From Mycogone perniciosa (Eukaryota; Ascomycota; Sordariomycetes; Hypocreales; Hypocreaceae): DNA of 64,000 nucleotides. This document shows positions 1 through 10,464 of this stretch, in pieces. The notes beneath the pieces are model-generated. The model did not search any database. It was not told where the DNA came from and worked only from the letters and a program-made list of their open reading frames with translations. Within the stretch, counting starts at the first letter, position 1. Every line of letters starts with the position of its first letter. Where the stretch lies: the NCBI GenBank assembly GCA_025331125.1, contig JAOALB010000050.1:186001-250000 (forward strand), in the 5' to 3' direction. Both the position numbers and the translations under genes were made by a program.

Positions 1-1129
1 AGAATGATGCAGGTTGCTTCGTTCGAAAAGCCAGCGAATCGCAAGCCAAACGTTGAACACTGCAGAGCAGCCATATCCTGCTACTACTAGGACCAGGCAG
101 CCCGCGAGCACTCCTCATGTGCAACATGCGCACGCATGTTAGAGACCGACTCCAATCCACCCGCAGACGCGCCGAGACATGGCGGCGCCTCGTTTACTTG
201 CATGGGATTTGTTCTGCCGAGGGCGGCCCGCAAGAATCCCATCTTTGGCTTGAGATGGCCTGTCTGCGGGTGATGATGGTTTCTCCCTGAGGATCCCCTT
301 TGTGCATTTGGGCGCTCCCACAGGGCCGCCTTTGAGAAGCTTGTGTAAGTGCGGTTAGTGATGCAATATCTCCGCTACCCTAGTCGTTGGAAATTTGCTC
401 TCTAGTGCATATCGAGATTGAAGCCATGATGTTGTGGCGCATCGCCAAGTTGGTTCTTGGGACGCCGGACAAGAGCCTTGATCACACTTGTCGCAAACTA
501 AGTGCGTATCAAGTTGAGACTCTTCAATCTCAATCCGGCGAACTCCGTCATTTGGTTTAGGGCGGCGCATTCCAGATGCCATGAAGGAAGGAGTCGAGTG
601 CTTCCCAACATAGACATGTTGTCTCGTCTCGTGGGGAAAACACGTAGGCATGGAAGAAACTGGTATGAGCCGCCGATACATAGCAAAGAATGCTCACTCA
701 ACAACAATCCATCAGATAGCAGCATAATAGTTTGCAACAGGTATCTCTCATCCTTGACACCTGCTTTTACCCGCCACCGCTCTTTTATTTGTCATCATTC
801 AAAGGACCTGCCTCGCAGAAAGTAGGGTTTCCTCTTCGTGCGACATGGCGGCTCTCTTGTCTCTCCATGTGAACTGCGTTTGTCAACTGATGACAGGGGC
901 GAAAAACAAAAGGCCCCGGTCAAGGTGAGACAAGTGAAAGACATTCGGACAGAAGAAATGTGCATGTGCATTGAAGCATACGACGTTGGCTTGCCGTGTG
1001 ATTACATGTGACGTCGACGGTACATATTTTACGAGCACATGTCTCAACAGCCGTGAAACCACTCTATACGGCGTCCCTGCCTACCTATTTGGTCCCTATC
1101 TTGTCTGCCTCCTAACAAGAAGCTCAGAA
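1..1129. other. Left-edge intergenic stretch, no supported gene
   Basis: I see no recognisable coding region. The longest ATG-started minus-strand frame (681 to 355, 108 codons) contains a few cysteines in a CxxC-type arrangement but matches no family I know and has no clear splice context. I leave it unannotated. Confidence 0.5.
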
Positions 1130-1212
1130 GCCCGCTTGGCTAAGCGGTATAGCGTGTCACTAGTATTTCACTGGACATGACAAGGTGATCAGTTCGACTC
1201 TGATAGTGGGCA
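1130..1212 (+). tRNA. tRNA-Thr (anticodon AGU) with 11-nt intron
   Basis: The sequence folds into a complete cloverleaf. The 7-bp acceptor stem pairs GCCCGCT with AGTGGGC, including one G-T pair. The D arm is GCT/AGC, the anticodon stem TGTCA/TGACA, and the T arm ATCAG/CTGAT with loop TTCGACT. The anticodon AGT is at 1162-1164. An 11-nt intron at 1166-1176 sits one base 3' of the anticodon, the standard nuclear tRNA intron position. The discriminator base is A1212 and CCA is not encoded, as expected for a eukaryote. The AGT anticodon (read as IGU) assigns threonine. A T-run follows directly. Confidence 0.93.
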
Positions 1213-1217
1213 ATTTC

Positions 1218-1224
1218 TTTTTTT
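1218..1224 (+). terminator. RNA polymerase III terminator of the tRNA-Thr
   Basis: Seven consecutive T residues lie 5 bases past the mature 3' end of the tRNA, the usual Pol III stop signal. Confidence 0.85.
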
Positions 1225-1988
1225 GCTCCCATCTCGATTTTTATTTCCTGTATTGCCTTTTTTTTGCCTATTCAGAATGCAGGAATAAGTGAGTGTCGAG
1301 ATCTTTGCGGTGGACAAGATGTACAAGTTTGAAGGACCGGCGTGCAATTTACGATCATGCGTCCGCGTTTCATGCCGGAAAGCTATGCAGCCTCGGTAAC
1401 GAATGCAGTTCAAAACGGAGCACGAACTCATATGCCTGGGATGTACTGAAACAGCTACTAATCTTTATGCAATCAATGCAATGCGTCCGAGTCTGCGAGA
1501 GACGTATTCTGGTGCTGGAATACACCATCATCACTCCTACCCTAAACGGCATAAAAAAGTCCACGGGGGATTAGAGTCAAGATACACGAGTTGACTGAAC
1601 ACTGTAAACCCAATCGGTTATTCTATCTTGTAGATACGAAGTACTATATACTCTCTCTCTATACACAATATCTTTATTCGGTCAAGGAAGCATTCGCAGT
1701 GGGAACACGGGCTGTGCAGATCGACCCTTGGACAAAGAGATCGACATGAAGATCATGTAAGGAGTCATATATAGGCACAGCATGTTGAAATTGCGTCCAT
1801 TTTTATTTGAATGATCTAGCAAACGCCAACTCGCATGCTACCGTATCGCGCATTCTACAGCATTACATAGAGACCAAGCAGCAAGCAACCCTCTAGGAAC
1901 TTGCCTGTACCTAATAAACCAGATTGAACCCCCTTCGCCCATTATCTCTGACTCCCAAACACTCTCTTGTCCACAATACCGCCCGCCA
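1225..1988. other. Intergenic, probably 3' UTR of the SF3B1 gene in its right part
   Basis: No gene is seen. A short CT microsatellite lies near 1650 and a TACGAAGTA motif at 1635-1643. The last few hundred bases adjoin the SF3B1 stop codon and probably include its 3' UTR. Confidence 0.5.
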
Positions 1989-4900
1989 CTACAGAATAAT
2001 GGCCAACTCCGGTCTGTCCATATTGTCCTCCTCCAGGTTAGGATAGTATGGGACCATCGCATCCGCCGCGGCCACGTAGGCGTCGTTGTACAACCGCCAG
2101 TACGGCGTTCTCACTTTTCTTGCTGGGTGGAACAGACCGGCCCAGACGTAGTTGAGCACCAGGCCCGGACCAGCAGCCACGCGGATGGCCTCAATGGCTT
2201 CGATAATACGATCGATGACGTGCGGGCTGGTTTCGAACAAGTTGGGATACAACAAGTTGAGCAAGTGCACCATGGCGTCCTCGCATCCGAGGCCGACAAC
2301 GCCGAGAGCGATGTGTTTGACGACCGAAGCGGCTGTCTGTCGATGGACTTGGTCGCGATCGGTGAGAGCGTCCTCGAGAAGGGGAGTCACGGCGTAGACG
2401 TAATCCTTGGCCATTTCACCAATGTACTCGAAGAGGAAAGAGAGCGACTTGAGTACACCGTTCTGTACGTTGAGCTCAGGCACACGGTATTCGTTCATGA
2501 GCGCGGGGAGGACGGTGAACGGCGCACAAGTTTCAGCAACAATACCGATGGCGACAGCAGTGTTGACACGCGACTGACGCTCCTGGACTCTCAAGTTGTT
2601 TAGGAGTGTTGCCAAAACATCTTGGGGACCAATGGCCTTGGCGATGAAGCCAAACGTGTTGTTGGCGGCTCGTCGGATTCCCTTCTTGTGAGCTTTCAGC
2701 ATGTCGAGGAGCTCAAAGCAAATTCGCATCCATTCTCTGGCGTTGACACTCTCAGGGCCTCGATCCGCGATACGTCCAACTAAGTCGATGGTGTTCTCCT
2801 GCACTTTCTCGTGACGATTGCGCAGAATAGGAGTCAGGCGAGGCAGCAAATCCTTAATAGGGGGCTGCATCTGAGAGATACCAACGACCGTGACAATAGA
2901 TCGCAGGGCACCAAGAATAGAGCCAAGAACCTCGGGGTATTCCTCACCGAGATATTCGTACAACACGATGCCCAGCTTCCCCATGAGTGCGTCTTCACTA
3001 CACTGCTTCATGACCATTGCAATGCGGGAAATGAGGTCTGCCGCCTGCTGACGAACTGTAGCGGACTTGTTGTTCAGTCTCCAGAGGATCGTGCTGACAA
3101 TTTGTGGTAGATAAGGCTTGCAGCGAGCTCCCAAGGCGTTAACAACAGAGCCGAAGCCGTTGAGCATCACAATGTCTTCGACACTTTGTTCCTGGAAGGC
3201 ATGGAGAATGCCGTCGACCAGACGTTCTTCAAGCCGTTCACCGATATCCGCAGCACCCAAACTAGCCACCATCTTTTCGACCGTCTCAACTGTCATCTTT
3301 CGATATGCCTCGCTTTCGTCCTTTAGATTGTTGACAATTCTCTCCAGAATCTCGCTCACTCCCACCTTCTGGCCGATGTCAACAGTAGTTTCGACAACCT
3401 GTCGGTAGTTGCGCTTATCCAATGCCATCCGCCTCACCCAGAAGCTCTTAAAGAACTCGTCCAAGACGTGTTCCTTGAGATAACCAGCTGTCACACCTTC
3501 CGTGCCCGCGCATTGAGACACCACCTTGAGCACAACCTTCTTCATCTCTTCATCTGGAGACGAGAACTCTCGAAGTAGAATCTCCATGATTTGACTGGTG
3601 TAATAATTGGCATATTCTTCGTCCATGAGTGGGATGATGTATCCAACGGCCTTGAGGAACCCAGCCAATCCCTTTCCTCTTTGCTTGCGGGCACCGGTCC
3701 ATAGCGGATTCAAGATATCATCAAAGCTTTCAATACCGTAGGGGTTGGATGCCTCTGCTAGCGCAGCAATGGCTAGACTGGTAACCGTTCTGACTTTGGT
3801 TTGTTCATCACTAAGGTTCGGTCCGATGCAGTCAACAAGACCCTTCAGGTGAGGCAAAACAGCGCATCCCATGAGAATGGGTATCTGCTGAACAATCTTC
3901 ACACCTGTATGTCTGGCTTGCCACGATTTCTTGCTTCGGCATACAGCTCTAAGGAATGGCAACAAAGCTGGAATACCGAGTGCAGATGCTACAACAGCGA
4001 AGGCTCTGGCTGTAGTATTCCGGACATACTCATCAACGTGGTCAATATCTGGTCGCATAGTGCTAATCATCGTAGCAAGACCAGCGGCTTTGCTAAGATT
4101 CGAAATAATCTCACGACCCTCAACTCTGGCATAATAGTCTTGGTCAATGAGGAGAGGTTCAATAACGACCAGGATCTTGTGAACATAAGGTCGGACCAAG
4201 TCATCGAGCTTGTACAGGATTCGGTCGATGACTTTGACGAGCAAATGTCGCTCCTGATCCTCAAGGGTCTTCTCCATGAGTAAGGGGAGGATTTGGTCGA
4301 ACAGAGCGCCAGCACCGAATTGCCTGGCATTATCTGTAATTTGTCGAAGAGCAGTCTTTCGCATCGGTGGCGTTCCGTTCTTGATCTTTAGTAGGAGCCT
4401 CATGATTTTTCTCTCCTTCAATTCGTCAACCGTTAAAACGTTTTCATCAGAGCCGTCCGTAAGCTTTCCAAAGTATGCCATGTCTTCGGGTTTGAAAAAC
4501 TGCAAGTCGCCAACCCCTGGAATCTCTGCTGGCATGGGCTTCCCGCCCAGTCGAACTTGGTCGGGGTCTTGCATCACGAATCCTGTCTGGGGAGCTGGCG
4601 TCGCCATCAACTTGTGGGCTGGAGCTCGAATAGGTTCGTATCCAGGCGGAGGATCCAAGATTTTGTAACCCTCGTTCTCGCCTGGTAAAAGCAGATTGAG
4701 CTCTTCGTCGCTCAGAGGCATGTTGCGTGAGGAAATATCTGTTCCGAAAGTCGTAGGCAACGTAGGAGCCTGAGACTGATGCATCGGTGTAGCTAGCCCC
4801 TGATTGCCCATTGGGGTCGCTGATGGCGCTTGGTCCCAACGAGATCGCTTCTTGGGAGCCTCCAATGCGCCAGGGCCTGGAACAGACGGTACTTGGTCCC

Positions 4901-5573
4901 ACCTGGAGCGTTTTGGCTTCGCATCATCTCCATTCTCAGTTTTGGTGTCATCGTCGCCAGAGGTTGAAGAAATATCCCATCTCTTCTTGCGCTTGCGGAC
5001 GGAGCCTGCTTCAGCACTCTCCTTGTCTCCTTCAGAGAGGGTTGGCTTGGCGTCTTCGTCATCGGATTTGCTTTCGACTTTGACTTGGATAGCCCGCCGC
5101 ACCCGCTCTTCCTCTCGTTCAAGCTCACGGACTTCCATGATTTCGCGATAGCTCGACCCATTTTCATCGGCGTTAGCCTGGGGGTTCTTGCCAAATGGGT
5201 CGGCCCTGGTGGGCGTGAGCATGCGATTAAATCTGCGCTTGTGGTAATCCGTCTCGCGATCGATGATGCGGCCGCTGTTTTCACCACGACCGGTCAGAAC
5301 ATCGTCGTCCTCAACGCCGTTGCCTCGGGCAAAGTCGTCAATCATGTCGCGCGAAGCTGTGTATTGGCCAACCAGCCTACGCGTGGTGTCGACATCATCC
5401 ATCTCATCATCATCGCCCATCGGCAGGGACGTATGGTATCCGGCATACTTATTGCCCCCTTCCCGGTCGTACAGATCACTGTCGGCAGTGTCGGTGAGCT
5501 TCTGCTTCGCGGCGGCGGCGGCGTTGCGCTCCTGCTGGAGCCTCTGAATCGTCTCGAAATCCGCGTCAGACAT
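1989..5573 (-). CDS. HSH155: Splicing factor 3b subunit 1 (U2 snRNP HEAT-repeat protein)
   Basis: One uninterrupted frame of 1194 residues. SF3B1 is the scaffold of SF3b; it clamps the branch-point/U2 duplex and carries docking sites for U2AF65. The disordered N-terminus (residues 1-300) has three RWD/RWDQ motifs at about 198, 224 and 245, which are UHM-ligand type. The rest is HEAT repeats closely matching human SF3B1. With a constant offset of 107, the human hotspot residues R625, H662, K666 and K700 correspond to R518, H555, K559 and K593, all conserved. The human V1078 position is N971, as in budding yeast. The ATG at 5573 starts a typical SF3B1 N-terminus and no introns are needed. The human protein is about 1304 residues; the difference is in the N-terminal region. 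Confidence 0.97.
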   Translation of the reverse strand: MSDADFETIQRLQQERNAAAAAKQKLTDTADSDLYDREGGNKYAGYHTSLPMGDDDEMDDVDTTRRLVGQYTASRDMIDDFARGNGVEDDDVLTGRGENSGRIIDRETDYHKRRFNRMLTPTRADPFGKNPQANADENGSSYREIMEVRELEREEERVRRAIQVKVESKSDDEDAKPTLSEGDKESAEAGSVRKRKKRWDISSTSGDDDTKTENGDDAKPKRSRWDQVPSVPGPGALEAPKKRSRWDQAPSATPMGNQGLATPMHQSQAPTLPTTFGTDISSRNMPLSDEELNLLLPGENEGYKILDPPPGYEPIRAPAHKLMATPAPQTGFVMQDPDQVRLGGKPMPAEIPGVGDLQFFKPEDMAYFGKLTDGSDENVLTVDELKERKIMRLLLKIKNGTPPMRKTALRQITDNARQFGAGALFDQILPLLMEKTLEDQERHLLVKVIDRILYKLDDLVRPYVHKILVVIEPLLIDQDYYARVEGREIISNLSKAAGLATMISTMRPDIDHVDEYVRNTTARAFAVVASALGIPALLPFLRAVCRSKKSWQARHTGVKIVQQIPILMGCAVLPHLKGLVDCIGPNLSDEQTKVRTVTSLAIAALAEASNPYGIESFDDILNPLWTGARKQRGKGLAGFLKAVGYIIPLMDEEYANYYTSQIMEILLREFSSPDEEMKKVVLKVVSQCAGTEGVTAGYLKEHVLDEFFKSFWVRRMALDKRNYRQVVETTVDIGQKVGVSEILERIVNNLKDESEAYRKMTVETVEKMVASLGAADIGERLEERLVDGILHAFQEQSVEDIVMLNGFGSVVNALGARCKPYLPQIVSTILWRLNNKSATVRQQAADLISRIAMVMKQCSEDALMGKLGIVLYEYLGEEYPEVLGSILGALRSIVTVVGISQMQPPIKDLLPRLTPILRNRHEKVQENTIDLVGRIADRGPESVNAREWMRICFELLDMLKAHKKGIRRAANNTFGFIAKAIGPQDVLATLLNNLRVQERQSRVNTAVAIGIVAETCAPFTVLPALMNEYRVPELNVQNGVLKSLSFLFEYIGEMAKDYVYAVTPLLEDALTDRDQVHRQTAASVVKHIALGVVGLGCEDAMVHLLNLLYPNLFETSPHVIDRIIEAIEAIRVAAGPGLVLNYVWAGLFHPARKVRTPYWRLYNDAYVAAADAMVPYYPNLEEDNMDRPELAIIL

Positions 5574-5917
5574 CTTGACTCATGGGTCTTCCCGCTTCAT
5601 CCCGGTTCTAAGGTGCAAGAGGTGATCTCAACGATACCGTTGCGCATGGAGATGTACCCTCGACGAAATTTGGGTGGTGTCTTGGATAGAGAGGTTGCTA
5701 GCCAAACTTTCAATTGAGCGGCAAAAAGTCTCGACCGCCAAAAATCCATAGCCGATGTTTACCCGACGCGGATCGCGTGTCTGCCTGCCAAGAAGCTGCT
5801 TCAACCTTGACCTAGCTGCGTAGTGGTACTAACCTAAAAGAGAGAGCTACCTTACCTAAGGTACGAAGTACTACTAATCTACTAGGTACGGAGTACGCTG
5901 ACAGAACGAGCATCCGT
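5574..5917. promoter_or_regulatory. SF3B1 upstream region / OGG1 3' flank
   Basis: A 344-bp gap between two minus-strand genes, so it should hold the SF3B1 promoter and the OGG1 3' UTR. It carries a TACGAAGTA (5862-5870) and a TACGGAGTA (5887-5895) copy of the dispersed motif. No TATA box is obvious. Confidence 0.45.
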
Positions 5918-7240
5918 TCATGGGTTTGCTCGAGTTCGTCTCCTTTTTACCGTTCTATCTATTTCCAAAACGACACCATCTTTTGTGTCTTCCTGTTTGA
6001 CATGTGCTTCTTCTTCCACTTCCAAAGCCCCTTTTCTCTTCTTTGCCGACCCCCTTTTTCGAGTAGTCTGTGACTCGCCATCTACAATTTCTTTCCTTCC
6101 TCGATCGGCAAACTCTCGGAGATCAGCTGTGAAAAGAACCGAGTGTGCCCAGCCTGCATATTTCCCCCATATGGTTCTGAAATGATCACCAACAGCATCG
6201 TACATAGCCTTGTTGAATGTCTTGGCCCGTGTCTTCCCAAATTTGTAGTCCCTCTGGGCGATCTGCCAGACATGTGTGTCTACAGGGACGGACTCTCCCC
6301 ACCCTAAGCCCATCAGACAGACACAATCCGCTACTTTCGGCCCGACTCCAGTCAGAGATAAGAGTGCGATTTGTGCCTCCTTGTAGGTTGACTGTGGTCC
6401 ATCATGCGGTTTTGATGAATTGAAGGCAGGGACTTCAGGATTGCGCAGGGTTTCTAGCCATGAAGCAGGCTTTTCTTTGGCAATTAATCGTGCCGTTTCG
6501 GCGATATACTTTGCGCGATATCCGAAGCCAAGTTCTCTCAAATGTGACTCGACTTGCTTCCCAGTCAAGGCGTCAGGGGTTGGGAAATCATGAAGAGCTT
6601 CTTCTTCAACATGGCCGATAAGAGGTCCATAGTGCTTACATAGCTTGTGGACCTAGAAACTCGTATTAGTCAAGTAAACCATCGAACAGTGCAGGATGTG
6701 TTTACCATTTGTGAGATTCGGGATATGTTGTTGTTGCTACTACAGATGAAGCAAATCAGGGTCTCCCAGGCATCTTGGTTCAGAATGCGGACTCCTGTAA
6801 ACTCAGGGGCCTTCTTTCGAAAGTTAGGATCGGCTTTGGACCATTGCTCATAGAGAGAACTGAGATCTAGATCCAAGCTGAAGTAGTGGCGTAGGAGTTC
6901 TTCCGTATCGTCCTCCCGCGACGTCTCGTTATTGGCAGATGAAATGGGGGGAAGAGCCTCTGGCCAAGTTGCTTTATAGTGCAAATGAGTAGGATCTTGT
7001 TTTAATGATAATATGCGCCCGTGTAAAGTACACGTCCTAAGTCTGTCAGTTGTGTATGGTTGTGAGGCTAGGGGCTGGAACATACCATTCATCGTTGAGT
7101 TTCCGCCATCTGAAAGACTGGCCGCATCGCAGAGTAGTGTCTATGCACAGTTCTGCGAGACTCACAGGAAGCTTGCGCCAATCTGCGATCCGCTTCATTG
7201 CCATTCTATTTGGACTGAGAGCCTCAGCCACTGACAGCAC
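5918..7240 (-). CDS. OGG1: 8-oxoguanine DNA glycosylase/AP lyase
   Basis: Three exons: 7240-7086, 7036-6706 and 6652-5918, giving 406 residues. The introns are 50 and 53 bp with GTATGT and GTAAAC donors. The enzyme excises 8-oxoG opposite C and nicks the AP site in nuclear (and often mitochondrial) DNA. The N-terminal OGG domain has the conserved LRCGQSFRW stretch (about residues 37-45). The helix-hairpin-helix GPD module includes GVGPKVADC, with K268 as the predicted Schiff-base lysine and D287 (PVDTH) as the catalytic aspartate. An NNN motif at about 153-155 is also typical of the family. The C-terminus ends in a basic RRR stretch that could serve as an NLS. A second ATG at codon 13 is a possible alternative start. 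The gene is divergent from the U2AF gene. Confidence 0.95.
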
Positions 7241-7588
7241 AAGGAGATAATATCAAAGCTGTTTTTATCATTCCTCATGAGCGACGTTCTCTGAGCTCAT
7301 AACTATAGAGTACTAGGTACGAAGTACTCCTAGTATTGCACTGTCGCGTCGACACCAGCCGCAGAACAGCCGCGAAGCAATATCGCGCCGTGCTAACACC
7401 GAGCTAGTGCGGAAACGGGCTAGCGTATATCCTGCAAAAAAGCTCCAGCCTCGCCGCCTTCTGAACGATAACAGCTTTGGTTGGAACCTTGTTGCGGCTT
7501 CATCCATCGCAGTATCTTCAACATACTCGCTGTCATCTGCCCGAAGTAGCCTGTTGATCTCGAGAATTCGCCATAGGCTATCGCAATC
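7241..7588. promoter_or_regulatory. Divergent promoter of OGG1 and U2AF large subunit
   Basis: A 348-bp head-to-head spacer. A TACGAAGTA motif lies at 7318-7326 inside a longer near-palindrome (GTACTAGGTACGAAGTACTC). No other element is assignable. Confidence 0.5.
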
Positions 7589-9667
7589 ATGAACGGCGAC
7601 AGTTATTCATCTCGAGGTAGAACACGCGTCACCATGCCCAATCTGTGGCCTGTCTTTTGCTAACCAATTTCGCGTCAATCAGATGGGCGAAGCCGCCGAG
7701 ATTATCCTGTTCGTACATCAATGCCTATTGTTGAATCTCTTCTAACAGTTTGGTAGGCTCCTAGAGGTGACCGAGATGATCGTCGCGACCGACACAGAGA
7801 TCGTGGGGATCGTGACCGCAGGCGTTCCAGATCGCCGGACCATCGAGGCCATCGACGACCTGAGGGCGATGTAGACGCATACTCTTCGAGTCGAAACCAT
7901 CGTGATAGGGAACGTGAGGATAGATATTCGTCGGGACGTGACCGCCGAGGTGATCGTGGAGCTGAGCGCGGTGGCGAGCGTGGAGGCGAGCGCGGAGGTG
8001 ATCGTGGAGCTGATCGTGGAGCTGATCGTGGAGCTGAGCGTGGAGTTGAACGTGGAGGTGAACGTGGAGGTGAACGAGGAGGTGAGCGTGAATGGGATCG
8101 CGATCGGGGTTCATACCGCCGCGACGCTCGACGTGATGACGATGAACGCCCCAACAGGCGAGACCGAGACCCTTACGAAGACCGCCGGCGCGGTGGTAGA
8201 GACCGGCGCGAGGAAGCACCACCAAGGCAAGAGGCCCGTCGAAGCCCATCACCCCCCAAGAAAAGAGAGCCTACCCCAGACTTGACGAATATCATACCTA
8301 TTCTGGAGCGCAAGCGACGTCTGACCCAATGGGACATCAAGCCCCCGGGTTATGACCTCGTTACGGCCGAACAGGCCAAGCTTTCGGGCATGTTCCCGCT
8401 TCCGGGTGCCCCTCGACAACAGCCCATGGATCCCACGAAGCTCCAGGCTTTCATGAACCAGCCTGGTGGCCAAGTAACCAGTGCGGGCCTGAAAGCGAAC
8501 AATTCACGTCAAGCAAAGCGTCTCCTGGTCACCAATATTCCCTCAGGGACAACTGAGGATGCTTTGATTTCGTTCTTTAATTTGCAGTTGAACGGACTGA
8601 ATGTCATTGAAAGCACAGATCCCTGCCTTCTTTGTCAACTCTCTCAAGATCGATCGTTCGCAGTTCTAGAGTTCAGAAATGCGTCCGACGCGACCGTTGC
8701 ACTTGCCCTGGACGGCACGACGATGGAGGCGGACGATGCAACAAACGGCGCTGCCAATGGAGGGCAGCATGGTCTCAGCATCCGCCGACCTAAGGACTAT
8801 GTCATGCCCGCCGTACCAGATGACACCCCCTACGACCCAGAGGTCGTATCGAACATTGTTCCTGATACTGTGCACAAGTTGTGCATCGCGAACATTCCTG
8901 CTTTTCTTACCGAAGATCAAGTTATTGAGCTGCTTGCCGCATTCGGCAAGCCAAAATCTTTTGTCCTAGTGAAAGACCGAAGCACTGAAGAATCCCGGGT
9001 AAGGCACTTAAATATTTGAATTGTCGACGCGCATCACTAATGTTTTGTTAGGGAATTGCCTTCACTGAGTATCTTGAGCCATCGACGGCTAATGAGCCTG
9101 CTCTCAATACCCTTAACGGTATGGACGTTGGGGGCAAGAAGCTGAAGGTGACGAAGGCAAGCATTGGACCGACTCAGGTTGCCAATTTTGACGTCGGAAT
9201 CACAGCCATTAGCGGCCTCGCATCCCAAACTTCCGGTGACATTGAGAGAAGTTCTGTTGTTCAACTCCTGAACATGGTCACGGCCGAAGAGCTCATAGAT
9301 AATGATGACTACGAAGGTACGCTAATCTGCCCCTGACGACACTCGCTGTCAATGTTCTAACATTGGTGTAGAAATTTGTGAAGATGTCCAGGAGGAGTGC
9401 GCCAAGTTTGGTGCTGTCGTGGATCTCAAGGTTCCTCGACCAACAGGTGGCAGCAGGCAATCTGCTGGTGTGGGCAAGATCTATGTGAAGTTCGATTCCC
9501 AGGAGTCGGCCACCAAGGCCCTTACTGCACTTGCGGGAAGAAAATTTGCAGATCGAACCGTTGTGACAACGTATTTCCCCGAGGTATGGGTCCCCAATTC
9601 TCGCTTGGCTTACTTGACATGGAAGCTGACAACGTTGCAGGAAAATTTCGAAGTCGGTGCTTGGTAA
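7589..9667 (+). CDS. U2AF2: U2 snRNP auxiliary factor large subunit (U2AF65)
   Basis: Six exons: 7589-7616, 7683-7708, 7757-8998, 9052-9316, 9372-9583 and 9641-9667, giving 599 residues. It recognises the polypyrimidine tract at 3' splice sites and recruits U2 snRNP. The N-terminus is Arg/Asp/Gly/Glu-rich instead of a classical RS domain. A ULM-like stretch (RRLTQWDIKPPGYD) that binds U2AF35 follows, then two RRMs and a C-terminal UHM that binds SF3B1. The C-terminus ends in EVGAW, close to the human GKYW-type end. Introns are 48-66 bp. Intron 2 uses an unusual GTTCGT donor, chosen because it is the only one keeping frame. The mini-exons 1 and 2 (28 and 26 nt) are the least certain part. Confidence 0.93.
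7946..8086 (+). repeat. 12-bp coding repeat (R-G-x-E/D units) in U2AF65
   Basis: An R-G-D triplet followed by eleven tandem four-codon units of the form Arg-Gly-(Gly/Ala/Val)-(Glu/Asp) sits in the N-terminal domain. DNA unit divergence is mostly at third positions and at the third residue. The repeat is open in several frames and on both strands, which explains the overlapping spurious ORFs here. Confidence 0.9.
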
Positions 9668-10464
9668 AATTGTGTAATTATGTTTGTTTGGCAGGTCAGG
9701 GGGTCATAGCAATCACGTCTGCAAGTATGGGAACAAGGCGACTTGGCTAAGAACCGCGGATGGGGGAGGGGGTCATTCATGTCAGCATATGCTTTCCAAG
9801 TGTAAAACAGTAAATGCGAAACAAAAAGAGGTCCGAAATCAGACTGGATCGAGAGATGTAACAAATCAAGTGCTTGAGATTGGTCAATTGAAGATTATTG
9901 CTATTCGGTCCTAGGAACTTGATGTCAGTATTTTCCACACACCAATTGACTGGGGACCATCATACCAAGGGCTTGTCAAGTCACCAGCGCAGGTACGCAA
10001 TTGCTACCAGTTGATAGAGACGTTATGGTGAATAAGTTTTATCCAACCTATCTGAACCACCTGTGCGACCAATCTATCTAGATAGGCTGTCCACCTGGTT
10101 AGTTGATAGATTACTATATGATTTACTTGGTGCTTATCTGTTGGTATGTTACTGTAACTGGATCACGCATCAACTCCCTGTCATTGAAAAAAGGTCGTCC
10201 CGACCATTATTCCAAGTGAAAGTTCAAACTCCGTTCTGAAACCAGAATGCCTGCCCCAATTGTATAGTTATTAAGCAAAGTGCGAATAAACGTAAATAAA
10301 AATAAAAATAAAGAAAGATAAAATGATGTAGGGGCAGCCAAGCAATTGGTCGGATTATCGCGATAGTCATTTGTCTTTCAACTCCATATTGCTTCTGACC
10401 TCCTCCATGCGTGTGTAGATGCCGTCCCAACTGATCTTCTATAGCAGTGTCTGCCATGCGGCTT
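9668..10464. other. Intergenic, AT-richer, no gene seen
   Basis: The U2AF 3' flank followed by A+T-rich DNA adjoining the transposon relic. It contains a small palindrome (CTATCTAGATAG, near 10074-10085). It may include the decayed 3' end of the element, but I found no terminal inverted repeat. Confidence 0.45.

Noticed and set aside
355..681. 108-codon minus-strand ORF with cysteines near the left edge
   Set aside because: It has an ATG and some CxxC spacing, but matches no family and has no splice or promoter context.
7761..8285. Long overlapping ORFs on both strands across the U2AF65 N-terminal domain (Val/Glu-rich plus, His/Leu-rich minus)
   Set aside because: They are by-products of the 12-bp repeat being open in several frames; only the Arg/Gly/Glu frame continues into the RRMs.
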